Positions 9,281 to 17,173 of a stretch of 37,098 bases of DNA are shown here, one piece after another (within the stretch, counting starts at the first letter, position 1; every line of letters begins with the position of its first letter). The notes below the pieces were generated by a model, which was not told the origin of the DNA, did no database searches, and was given only the letters and a program-made list of their open reading frames with translations. The DNA comes from JAAZGD01 sp034003765 (GTDB lineage Bacteria; Bacillota; Clostridia; Peptostreptococcales; Anaerovoracaceae). The position numbers and the translations under genes are program-made. Location: contig JAVEXZ010000017.1 in assembly GCA_034003765.1 (NCBI GenBank), positions 1 through 37,098 of the forward strand. The letters run 5' to 3'.

Positions 9281-12200
9281 ATGCTTAAGCTCATAGGGGA
9301 TTCGATTTCATGGGACAAGGTTGGTAAAAATAGGGATAAATATAAAATCGAAATTTGTAAGGGAACACTCAATAAAAAAGGGGATACCCTTACTTTGTTG
9401 ATTAAGACAAATATAGTTTTCCCTTTTGATAACCTTTCGCTGATAAGAAATCGAATACGGGAAAGTATCTCAACACTAGAGGATGTAATATTTAAATTCC
9501 AATACGAAAATTTAGAGATTCCTGAATACCAAGCTATTTTAATGTATCTACCCTTTCTGATTCAAAGTGAAAAGGGTAGCATCCGTGTTATCACAAATAC
9601 TATCTTTTTAGATGAGGCTGAAATAGAGGAAAAGGATGGTGAAAGATTCAAGGTAAGGATACCTGTATTGGGAGAAAATGCCACCCTTAAACTAAACGAA
9701 ACCCTTGCCAACAAGTTTGAAACTTTGATTAAAAGAGACCTTGGCCTAGAGGCCCTTGTGGTTTTTTCTAATCACAAAGAACGATATAAAGAATCAGAAT
9801 TAAAAAGCCAGCAACGAAACACCCAAGAATTAATAGAGGTAGAAACCAAGAGAAGGGTGGCGGAACAAAACTATAAGGGTAAAGGCGGTTCTGGCAAATC
9901 CAGAAGAAAGAATCAAATAATTGGGATGCCAATTAGTCAAGTTCCCGTAGCTATTGAAGATGTACATATAGACATGAAAAAAACGGCAGTTGTGGGAAAA
10001 CTCTTTAAGAAAGATTCTCGCACCATTAGCAGCAACAAGAAGCTGGTTAACCTGTTTATTTATGATAAAAGTGGAGCTCTATGTTGCAAATTATTTTGCC
10101 AAGAAGATAAGTGGGAAGCCATCGATGAGAGCTTTGAGATAGGGGACACCATCAAGGTATTAGGGCAACCTGAAATAGACTCATATGAAAACACTCTAGT
10201 TATGAAAATCATAGCAATCCAAGAAGAGTCAGACCTTGGAAGACATGACCCAGCACCAGAAAAGAGAGTGGAACTTCATTGCCACACCAAAATGAGCGAA
10301 AATGATGGTTTATATGATGTAAAAGATATGCTTTTAACTGCAGAAAGATGGGGCCATGAAGCTATTGCAATAACAGACCATGGAGTGGTCCAAGCTTTTC
10401 CCGAGGCCGCTCAAGTAAGAAACAATAAAAAAAATCCCTTAAAAGTAAAAGTAATATATGGCATGGAAGGATATTTATTTGACGACAAAGATCAGCTGGG
10501 TTCTGGAAAAATAAGCCGAGACAATAGTTACCATGTAGTGCTACTTGCTTGTAACCAAGTTGGCCTTCGTAATCTCTACGAGCTAGTTTCTCTTTCTCAC
10601 CTAGACCATTTATACAATCGAAAGCCAAGGATACCCAAATCTATTTTGGCAGAAAAGAGACAAGGAATTCTTCTCGGTTCAGCTTGTGAAGCGGGAGAAC
10701 TCTTTGGGGCCCTATTAAATAATAAAGACCAAGATGAAATCGATGAGATTGGCAGTTTCTATGACTATTTTGAAATAATGCCTTTAATTAACAACCAATT
10801 TCTTATTGACAAGGGAGTCTTGAATAATCAGGATGATTTAATAGACATTAACAAGAGGATTTGTGCCTTGGGTAGAGCTTTGGGTAAGCCTGTGGTTGCC
10901 ACAACCGATGCCCACTATGGAGAGCCAGAAGATTCAATATATAGGACTATTATCCAAGCAGGGCGAGGATATAAAGATGCTGATAGTAGCAAGGGCCTAT
11001 ATATGAGAACGACAGAAGAGATGCTGGAAGAATTTTCATATTTGGGGCCAGAGGAAGCTTATAGAGTTGTTGTAAAAAACACTAGGGATTTAGCTAGTCA
11101 GGTGGAAGTGATTGAACCTTTACGACAGGGGAAATTCCCCCCAAAAATCGAAAATGCAGAAGAGATACTAAAAGAAGCCTGCTATAAAAAAGCAAGAGAA
11201 GTATATGGAGACCATCTACCCCAAGAGATAGACGAGAGACTAAGGGAAGAGTTAGATTCCATAATTGGCAACGGATATGCTGTGATGTATGTATCTGCTA
11301 AGATGATAGTTGAAAAGTCATTGAAAGACGGCTACCTAGTTGGCTCTAGAGGTTCTGTGGGATCCTCATTTGCGGCTACCATGGCAGGTATTACTGAGGT
11401 TAATCCATTGCCACCCCATTACCTATGTAATTCTTGTAAGAGTTTTGAGTGGGGAGACCCTCTAAATTATGGATGTGGTGTAGATATGCCCTCCAAGCTT
11501 TGCCCTAGTTGCGGTGACCTTATGGATCGCTTGGGATTCTCCATTCCCTTTGAAACATTTTTAGGATTTGGCGGTGATAAGGAACCAGATATAGATTTGA
11601 ATTTCGCTAGTGAATATCAAGCCACAGCCCATAAATATGTAGAAGAAATATTCGGAGAAAAAAATGTATTTAAAGCGGGTATTATAGGTACCATAGGTGA
11701 AAGAACAGCCTTTGGCTATGTGAAGAAGTATCATGAAGAAAGAGGAAAATCTGCCAGCAAATGGGAGCTTGAACGTTTGGCTATAGGGTGTACAGGGATA
11801 AGAAGAACCACTGGACAACATCCTGGAGGGATAATTATAGTTCCAAGAGGTCATGATATCAACGAGTTTTGTCCGGTGCAACACCCAGCAAATGATTCAG
11901 ATACTGATATTATTACCACACATTTTGACTATCACTCAATTGATCATAATTTACTTAAGCTGGATTTATTGGGCCATGATGCCCCCTCTCAGATAAGGCA
12001 GCTTCAAGATATGACAGGAGTAGATCCTCTGACTCTTCCTTTGAATGATGAAAAAGTGACTAGGCTATTTAAAAGCATTGAGCCATTAGAAATTAGGGAC
12101 AAAGACTATAAGTTTGTTCATGGAACCTACGGAATCCCAGAATTTGGAACTGAGTTTGTTAGAAGAATGCTTGATGATATAGAACCTTCAAGTTTTGCTG

Positions 12201-13009
12201 ATTTAGTCCGGATTTCGGGCTTTTCCCACGGTGAAAATGTGTGGAATAATAATGCTCGGGAATTTATCAAATCTGGCCAAGCTAAATTACAAGAAGCTCT
12301 TTCAACTAGAGATGATATAATGAATGATCTAATAGTAAAGGGTCTTGATCCCAAGATTGCCTTCAAAATAATGGAAAGTGTGCGAAAAGGAAAGGGGATA
12401 AGTCAGGAAGAAGAAAATGATATGAAAAAAAATAGGGTTCAAGATTGGTATATTGAATCCTGTAAACGTATCAAGTATCTTTTTCCAAGAGCTCATGCCG
12501 TTGCATATGTTATGATGTCCTATCGGATAGCATATTACAAAGTCTACTATCCTGCAGAGTTTTATGCCGCATTCTTTACAGCCAAGCGAGATGATTTTAA
12601 TTCCACCCGCATATTTGAAGGTCCAGCAAAAATATATGGGGCACTTTCGGAGATATACAATAAGGGTAAAGGAGCAACAGATAAAGAAAAGAAAGAGGCA
12701 ACCGTGTTAGAGCTGATGTATGAGATGACATCTCGAGGATTGGAATTTTTACCGCCAAGATTAGGTGTTTCAGATCCACTGCAATTTCTTGTAGAATATG
12801 GTAAAGTTAGAGTTCCATTAGGTGCCATAGGTGGCTTTGGTGAAGGGGCAGCAAAAATCCTGGACCAGGAGTATCGGACACGAGCCTATGATACCATAGA
12901 GGATGTTAGAATCAGGGGAGGAGCTAATAACACCACTATTGAAGCCCTAAAAAACCTTGGGCTTCTAGAGGGAATACCTGAGTCAAACCAAATGTCACTT
13001 TTCGAATAA
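9281..13009 (+). CDS. polC: DNA polymerase III alpha subunit, PolC type, lacking the exonuclease insert
   Basis: PolC is the main replicative polymerase of low-GC Gram-positives. Domains seen: N-terminal domain (1-220), OB fold (about 229-315), PHP domain (330-400 continuing 417-550), zinc finger with CNSC/CPSC (716-740), then palm and fingers with VGSRGSVGSS, PDIDLNF (Asp770, Asp772) and LLKLDLLGHD (Asp895) as the three catalytic aspartates, ending in the clamp-binding-type tail QMSLF. At 1242 residues it is about 190 shorter than the usual 1430-1440. The missing part is the DEDDh exonuclease normally inserted in PHP: here GMEGYLFDD (394-402) runs through a short linker into YHVVLL (417-422), with no DxE motif (FDVETTG type). 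PHP ligands His333, His335, Asp342, His367, Glu396, His418, Cys469, Asp543 and His545 appear intact. The frame is unbroken, so it reads as a functional polymerase. Confidence 0.95.
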   Translation: MLKLIGDSISWDKVGKNRDKYKIEICKGTLNKKGDTLTLLIKTNIVFPFDNLSLIRNRIRESISTLEDVIFKFQYENLEIPEYQAILMYLPFLIQSEKGSIRVITNTIFLDEAEIEEKDGERFKVRIPVLGENATLKLNETLANKFETLIKRDLGLEALVVFSNHKERYKESELKSQQRNTQELIEVETKRRVAEQNYKGKGGSGKSRRKNQIIGMPISQVPVAIEDVHIDMKKTAVVGKLFKKDSRTISSNKKLVNLFIYDKSGALCCKLFCQEDKWEAIDESFEIGDTIKVLGQPEIDSYENTLVMKIIAIQEESDLGRHDPAPEKRVELHCHTKMSENDGLYDVKDMLLTAERWGHEAIAITDHGVVQAFPEAAQVRNNKKNPLKVKVIYGMEGYLFDDKDQLGSGKISRDNSYHVVLLACNQVGLRNLYELVSLSHLDHLYNRKPRIPKSILAEKRQGILLGSACEAGELFGALLNNKDQDEIDEIGSFYDYFEIMPLINNQFLIDKGVLNNQDDLIDINKRICALGRALGKPVVATTDAHYGEPEDSIYRTIIQAGRGYKDADSSKGLYMRTTEEMLEEFSYLGPEEAYRVVVKNTRDLASQVEVIEPLRQGKFPPKIENAEEILKEACYKKAREVYGDHLPQEIDERLREELDSIIGNGYAVMYVSAKMIVEKSLKDGYLVGSRGSVGSSFAATMAGITEVNPLPPHYLCNSCKSFEWGDPLNYGCGVDMPSKLCPSCGDLMDRLGFSIPFETFLGFGGDKEPDIDLNFASEYQATAHKYVEEIFGEKNVFKAGIIGTIGERTAFGYVKKYHEERGKSASKWELERLAIGCTGIRRTTGQHPGGIIIVPRGHDINEFCPVQHPANDSDTDIITTHFDYHSIDHNLLKLDLLGHDAPSQIRQLQDMTGVDPLTLPLNDEKVTRLFKSIEPLEIRDKDYKFVHGTYGIPEFGTEFVRRMLDDIEPSSFADLVRISGFSHGENVWNNNAREFIKSGQAKLQEALSTRDDIMNDLIVKGLDPKIAFKIMESVRKGKGISQEEENDMKKNRVQDWYIESCKRIKYLFPRAHAVAYVMMSYRIAYYKVYYPAEFYAAFFTAKRDDFNSTRIFEGPAKIYGALSEIYNKGKGATDKEKKEATVLELMYEMTSRGLEFLPPRLGVSDPLQFLVEYGKVRVPLGAIGGFGEGAAKILDQEYRTRAYDTIEDVRIRGGANNTTIEALKNLGLLEGIPESNQMSLFE

Positions 13010-13037
13010 ATAATAGCAAAGGTTAGGTAAGACAAAA

Positions 13038-14366
13038 ATGATTTTAGAAAAAGATATTGCTCACCGAATTTGGAGCGATGATGAAAGGCTTTCACGAGAT
13101 GACTTTAGAAGGCTACAATTAGAACGTCTCCAGAACACGGTTCAAAGAGTATATGATAATGTTGCTTTTTACAGGGAGAGATTTCAAGAAATGGGGATTT
13201 CCCCAGAAGATATAAAGAGTTTAGAAGATTTACAAAAGCTCCCATTCACAGTTAAAGATGATTTTAGGTCTAACTATCCTTTTGGCTTATTTTCCTCGGA
13301 TAGACGTGATATTGTTCGTTTTCATGCATCTTCGGGAACTACTGGAAAACCTACTGTTGTTGGATACACTAAAAAGGACATGAAAACTTGGAAAGAATTG
13401 ATCGCTCGTGTTGTAACACAAGCTGGTGTTACCCAAGATGATACAGCTCAGATTTCTTTTGGCTATGGATTGTTTACTGGGGCTTTTGGATTGCATCAAG
13501 GCCTAGAAAAAGTTGGAGCTGCTGTTATACCCATGTCCAGTGGAAACACAGAAAAACAAATAATGGTAATGCGTGACTTTCAGACCACTGCCCTAATAAG
13601 TACCCCCTCCTATGCTCTCCATATGGCAGAAGTCGCTAAGTCCCTAGGTATTGACCCCAAAAAAGACATTCCCTTAAAGTGGGGATTATTTGGTGGTGAA
13701 GGATCTACTGAGGCTATGCGTAATGAACTGGAACAAACGTGGGGAATATTTGCTACTGAGAACTATGGTATGAGTGAACTTATGGGTCCTGGAATATCTG
13801 GTGAATGTTTGGCATTACAGGGGATGCATATAAATGAGGACCACTTTTTACCAGAAATAATCAACCCAGATACAGGTGAGGTTTTAGGCCCTGGTGAAAA
13901 GGGGGAGCTAGTTATTACCACCATAACAAAAGAAGCTCTTCCCATCATTCGCTATAGAACAAAGGACATTACATCCCTTCACTATGAAAAATGCCAATGC
14001 GGCAGGACCACTGTTCGAATGTCAAAGATACAGGGAAGATCTGATGATATGTTGATTTTAGGTGGAGTAAATGTTTTCCCATCTCAAATTGAAGAGGTAC
14101 TTATCAATGCTCCTGGTATTGGACCACACTACCAGATACGGGTATATAAAAAAGAATATCTAGACAAAATAGAAGTGGATGTAGAGCTAAAGGATGCAAC
14201 TTATTTGGATTCATTTGCAAAACTAGAGACCCTTAACCAAGATATAAGAGGGAGATTAAGAACAGTGCTGGGAATCGATGCTAAAGTTAACTTGGTTCAA
14301 CCTGCGAGCTTACCTCGATTTGAAGGAAAAGCAAAAAGAGTAATAGATGAAAGGAAGGTGGATTAA
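13038..14366 (+). CDS. paaK: Phenylacetate-CoA ligase family protein (ANL superfamily)
   Basis: This 442-residue adenylate-forming enzyme would couple an aryl acid (phenylacetate, or related aryl- or indole-acetate) to CoA with ATP, giving AMP and PPi. The A-box HASSGTTGKPTVVGY (about 96-110), ENYGMSELMGPG (A5-like) and GRSDDMLILGGVNVFPSQIE (hinge plus start of the small C-terminal domain) are characteristic. No CoA-pathway genes for aerobic phenylacetate breakdown are present. In anaerobes such ligases usually work with aromatic amino-acid fermentation or 2-oxoacid oxidoreductases; that role is inference. It follows polC by 28 bp with a weak RBS and is directly followed by a double-ACT gene, a pairing I know from clostridia and archaea. 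The substrate is uncertain. Confidence 0.9.
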   Translation: MILEKDIAHRIWSDDERLSRDDFRRLQLERLQNTVQRVYDNVAFYRERFQEMGISPEDIKSLEDLQKLPFTVKDDFRSNYPFGLFSSDRRDIVRFHASSGTTGKPTVVGYTKKDMKTWKELIARVVTQAGVTQDDTAQISFGYGLFTGAFGLHQGLEKVGAAVIPMSSGNTEKQIMVMRDFQTTALISTPSYALHMAEVAKSLGIDPKKDIPLKWGLFGGEGSTEAMRNELEQTWGIFATENYGMSELMGPGISGECLALQGMHINEDHFLPEIINPDTGEVLGPGEKGELVITTITKEALPIIRYRTKDITSLHYEKCQCGRTTVRMSKIQGRSDDMLILGGVNVFPSQIEEVLINAPGIGPHYQIRVYKKEYLDKIEVDVELKDATYLDSFAKLETLNQDIRGRLRTVLGIDAKVNLVQPASLPRFEGKAKRVIDERKVD

Positions 14367-14367
14367 A

Positions 14368-14784
14368 ATGGCTATAAAACAGTTGTCAGTGTTAATACCA
14401 AATCGTTATGGCATGCTAGGCAAACTTACTAATATTTTTTATGAAGAAGGTATCGATATCCGAGCAATATCAGTTTATGATACCACAGAATATGGAATCC
14501 TAAGAACAGTTGTAGATGATCCTGACAAAGCTGTAGAAGTATTGAATAGAAATGGCATTGTGGCAATGGTATCTGATATCATGGCTATTAATCCTGAAGA
14601 CCGAAGGGGTAGCCTAAATGAAATATTCCATATCCTTGCGGACAATGATATAAATGTGGATTATATCTATAGCTTTGTTGTAGAAAAGGGTGGCCCCCAG
14701 TATTTTGTCTTAAAAGTCGAGGATATTCCAAAAACAGAAGCGGTATTAGTAAAAAAGGGTATTGAGGTAGTTAAAGAACTGTGA
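14368..14784 (+). CDS. Tandem ACT-domain protein (probable amino-acid-sensing partner of the CoA ligase)
   Basis: The 138-residue protein starts at ATG 14368, one base after the paaK stop, with AAGGAAGGTGG at about 14351-14361 as RBS; an ATG at 14347 would place the start before that RBS and inside paaK. It contains two ACT-like units (about residues 4-66 and 71-138); the first has NRYGMLGKLTNIFYEEGIDI, with the glycine-containing loop where ACT domains bind amino acids. ACT domains usually regulate amino-acid metabolism allosterically. Its tight linkage to paaK suggests it senses an aromatic or branched amino acid and acts on the ligase or its pathway, but nothing in the sequence proves the ligand. 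Confidence 0.85.
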   Translation: MAIKQLSVLIPNRYGMLGKLTNIFYEEGIDIRAISVYDTTEYGILRTVVDDPDKAVEVLNRNGIVAMVSDIMAINPEDRRGSLNEIFHILADNDINVDYIYSFVVEKGGPQYFVLKVEDIPKTEAVLVKKGIEVVKEL

Positions 14785-14790
14785 AGTTTC

Positions 14791-14819
14791 TTGCAAAACC
14801 ACTGAACCCATGATATTAT
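14791..14819 (+). promoter_or_regulatory. Predicted sigma-A promoter (extended -10) for the rimP-nusA-infB operon
   Basis: TTGCAA (14791-14796), a 17-bp spacer ending in TGA, and TATTAT (14814-14819) form a good extended -10 promoter just after the ACT gene. Transcription would start near 14826, giving a leader of about 85 nt before rimP. Confidence 0.72.
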
Positions 14820-14845
14820 ATCAGTGTATTTATTTAAGTTATGAC

Positions 14846-14873
14846 TTTGGAGTGGGCTCTTGCCCACTCCAAA
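14846..14873 (+). promoter_or_regulatory. Perfect 12-bp hairpin in the rimP-nusA leader, without a U-tract
   Basis: TTTGGAGTGGGC (14846-14857) pairs perfectly with GCCCACTCCAAA (14862-14873) around a TCTT loop. It lies between the predicted operon promoter and the rimP RBS. The bases after it (TATATTAAGAG) are not a T-run, so it is not a standard terminator; a pause, processing or NusA-feedback element is possible. It could also act as a weak terminator for upstream transcripts. Confidence 0.55.
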
Positions 14874-14909
14874 TATATTAAGAGACAAAATATAGGAAGT
14901 GAAATATAA

Positions 14910-15389
14910 ATGGCTAAGCTAAGTGTAAAAGAAGTAGTGGCCCAAGTGTCCCATGAATTTCTACAAGAACAGGGATTGTGCCTATACGATGTAGAGTTTG
15001 TAAAAGAAGGTAAGGACTGGTTTTTAAGGGTATATATAGATAAGATTTGGGAAGACAAGGAAGAATATATTAGCCTGGAAGATTGTGAAAAGGTTAGCCG
15101 ATTTTTGTCAGACCGATTAGATGAAACAGATCCCATAGAACAGAACTACTTTTTGGAAGTTTCATCGCCGGGCTTGGAGAGAACCCTTAAAACACAAAGT
15201 GATTACCGTAAATATAAGGGCAGGTTAATTGAAATTAGTCTTTATGAGGCTTTAAGGGGACACAAAAAATACCAGGGAGTCCTTGCTTCTTTTGATGAAG
15301 AGAATATAGTAATCGAAGATGAAAATAAAAATGAAATAATGCTACCTTTAGATAAGGTTGCTAAAGTTAAATTAAAAGTCGTATTTTAA
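14910..15389 (+). CDS. rimP: Ribosome maturation factor RimP
   Basis: RimP assists assembly of the 30S subunit. The 159-residue protein has the typical two-domain pattern: an N-terminal alpha/beta domain with GLCLYDVEFVKEGKDWFLRV and a YISLEDCEKVSRFLSDRLDE helix, the hallmark YFLEVSSPGLERTL motif (about residues 82-95), then a small SH3-like C-terminal barrel. It is the first gene of the conserved rimP-nusA-ylxR-ylxQ-infB cluster. A GGAAG-type RBS precedes the ATG. Confidence 0.95.
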   Translation: MAKLSVKEVVAQVSHEFLQEQGLCLYDVEFVKEGKDWFLRVYIDKIWEDKEEYISLEDCEKVSRFLSDRLDETDPIEQNYFLEVSSPGLERTLKTQSDYRKYKGRLIEISLYEALRGHKKYQGVLASFDEENIVIEDENKNEIMLPLDKVAKVKLKVVF

Positions 15390-15402
15390 AGGAGGAGAAA
15401 AA

Positions 15403-16581
15403 ATGAATAAGGAATTTATTGAAGCTCTTGAGGCACTAGAAGAAGAAAAAGAAATTTCAAAGGAGGTTTTAATCGAAGCCATTGAATCTGCCCTGGTAGC
15501 AGCCTATAAAAAAAATTATGGCACAAGCCAAAATGTTGAAGTGAACATCAATCAAGACACGGGAGACATTGATATTTTGCATTTAATGGGTGTTGTGGAT
15601 GAAGTTGATGACGATATGGTAGAAATTTCAATTGATGATGCCAAAGAAATAGATTCAAGGTATGAAATTGGAGATACTGTATCCTATCAAGTAACTCATT
15701 TAGATTTTGGAAGGATTGCGGCCCAAACCGCAAAGCAGGTAGTAGTACAAAGAATCCGGGAGGCAGAGCGTGGCATGGTTTTTGATGATTTCATAAACCG
15801 CCAAGGGGAAGTGATTACTGGTACAGTACAACGAATTTCGAATGAGACAGTTTTCTTCAATATGGGAAAAGCAGAAGGCATCTTATCTGTTACAGAGCAA
15901 GTCCCTGGGGAAACATATACAATAAACAGCAGAATCAAAGTATATATTATGGATGTAAAAAAGACAAACAAAGGCCCTCAGGTTTACCTGTCTCGCTCCC
16001 ATCCGGGTCTAGTTAAAAGTCTCTTTGAATTGGAAGTTCCAGAAATACAAGATGGCATAGTTGAAATAAAAGGAATCAGTAGAGAAGCTGGATCTCGAAC
16101 AAAGATTGCCGTATGGGCAGAAGATGGGAATGTGGATCCTGTTGGTGCTTGTGTTGGTGCAAGAGGTGTTAGGGTGCAATCTGTTGTAGATGAATTGTTT
16201 GGGGAAAAGATTGATGTAATTACTTGGAGTGATGATCCCCAGACCTTTATTGCTAACGTCCTATCTCCTGCAAAGGTTGATAGTGTTATTCTAGGAGAAG
16301 AAGGGAAAAGTGCAACTGTAATAGTGCCAGATTATCAATTATCTTTGGCTATAGGCAAGGAAGGGCAAAATGTTAGACTAGCCGCTAAGCTTTGCGGATG
16401 GAAAATAGATATAAAGAGTCATTCTCAATACTATGGAGAAGATAGTCAAATGGGTCAAGAGGAAGAATATGATGGAGAACAGTTTTTTGAAGATGTTGTA
16501 GAGAAGGACGAACCTGAAAAACAAATAAGTGAAGAAAATTACTTTGAAACCCCAGAAGAAGATGGTTTGGGCGAGGGCTAA
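15403..16581 (+). CDS. nusA: Transcription elongation/termination factor NusA
   Basis: NusA binds RNA polymerase and nascent RNA to modulate pausing, termination and antitermination. The 392 residues comprise the RNAP-binding N-terminal domain (about 1-125), an S1 domain (about 133-200, beginning near GEVITGTVQRI) and two KH domains (about 200-345, with VGACVGARGVRVQSVV and LAIGKEGQNVRLAAKL). A strongly acidic tail of about 45 residues rich in Glu and Asp follows. Bacillus-type NusA ends after KH2, so the acidic tail is an addition, and it is not the AR repeats of E. coli. The RBS is AAAGGAGGAG just upstream. Confidence 0.96.
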   Translation: MNKEFIEALEALEEEKEISKEVLIEAIESALVAAYKKNYGTSQNVEVNINQDTGDIDILHLMGVVDEVDDDMVEISIDDAKEIDSRYEIGDTVSYQVTHLDFGRIAAQTAKQVVVQRIREAERGMVFDDFINRQGEVITGTVQRISNETVFFNMGKAEGILSVTEQVPGETYTINSRIKVYIMDVKKTNKGPQVYLSRSHPGLVKSLFELEVPEIQDGIVEIKGISREAGSRTKIAVWAEDGNVDPVGACVGARGVRVQSVVDELFGEKIDVITWSDDPQTFIANVLSPAKVDSVILGEEGKSATVIVPDYQLSLAIGKEGQNVRLAAKLCGWKIDIKSHSQYYGEDSQMGQEEEYDGEQFFEDVVEKDEPEKQISEENYFETPEEDGLGEG

Positions 16582-16584
16582 GAA

Positions 16585-16872
16585 TTGAAGCAAATTAAGG
16601 TTGAAAAAAAATTCCCGATGCGTCGTTGTGTGGGTTGTATGGAATCAAAACCCAAGAATCAGCTTATTAGGATTGCCGGCTACGAAGGCAATGTGTCCAT
16701 TGATAGAACAGGTAAAGCCAAGGGCAGAGGTGTATACCTTTGCCCAAATGAAGGATGCTTTCTACTAGCACACAAGAAAAAAGCTATAGGAAGGGGACTT
16801 CAAATGAAAGTTGATGATGAAACCATAACAAAGCTTTTTGAGGAGTTGAAGACTTATGAGAGACAAGATTGA
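16585..16872 (+). CDS. ylxR: YlxR family RNA-binding protein (RnpM)
   Basis: This 95-residue basic protein has the YlxR pattern CVGCMESKPKNQLIRI near the N-terminus and GRGVYLCPNEGCF followed by a lysine-rich stretch and RGL. In Bacillus the family has been linked to RNase P as a modulator. It starts with TTG at 16585, three bases after the nusA stop, supported by GAGGG at 16573-16577. Its 3' end overlaps ylxQ by 17 bp, as expected in this operon. Confidence 0.9.
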   Translation: MKQIKVEKKFPMRRCVGCMESKPKNQLIRIAGYEGNVSIDRTGKAKGRGVYLCPNEGCFLLAHKKKAIGRGLQMKVDDETITKLFEELKTYERQD

Positions 16873-17173
16873 CTCTTACCTAGGATTTGCTGCAAAATCA
16901 AGAAGTCTTGTAGTGGGGACGGATACATGTAAGATTCTCATGGGAAAGGGTAAGATCAAATTGCTGTTACTTGCAACTGACCTTGCTGAAAATTCAAAAG
17001 AAAAGATAATTAAGGAAGCGGTTAAAAATAACGTGCCTTATAAAATATATGAAACAAAAGAAAAACTTTCGAAGCTGACAGGAGAAAAAACCTCAGGAGT
17101 TTTCGGAATTTTAGATGACAATTTTAAAGATGTCATCGTAAAAGAGTTAGAAAATAAGGAGGGTAAAAGATGA
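16856..17173 (+). CDS. ylxQ: L7Ae/L30e family ribosomal-type protein YlxQ
   Basis: This 105-residue kink-turn-binding L7Ae fold has the expected N-terminal SYLGFAAKSRSLVVGTDTC and the KLLLLATDLAENSKEKI and VPYKIYETKEKLSKLTG stretches. Bacterial YlxQ is an accessory ribosome-associated RNA-binding protein whose exact role is not established. It overlaps ylxR by 17 bp and infB by an ATGA, so translation is coupled through this block. Confidence 0.9.
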   Translation: MRDKIDSYLGFAAKSRSLVVGTDTCKILMGKGKIKLLLLATDLAENSKEKIIKEAVKNNVPYKIYETKEKLSKLTGEKTSGVFGILDDNFKDVIVKELENKEGKR

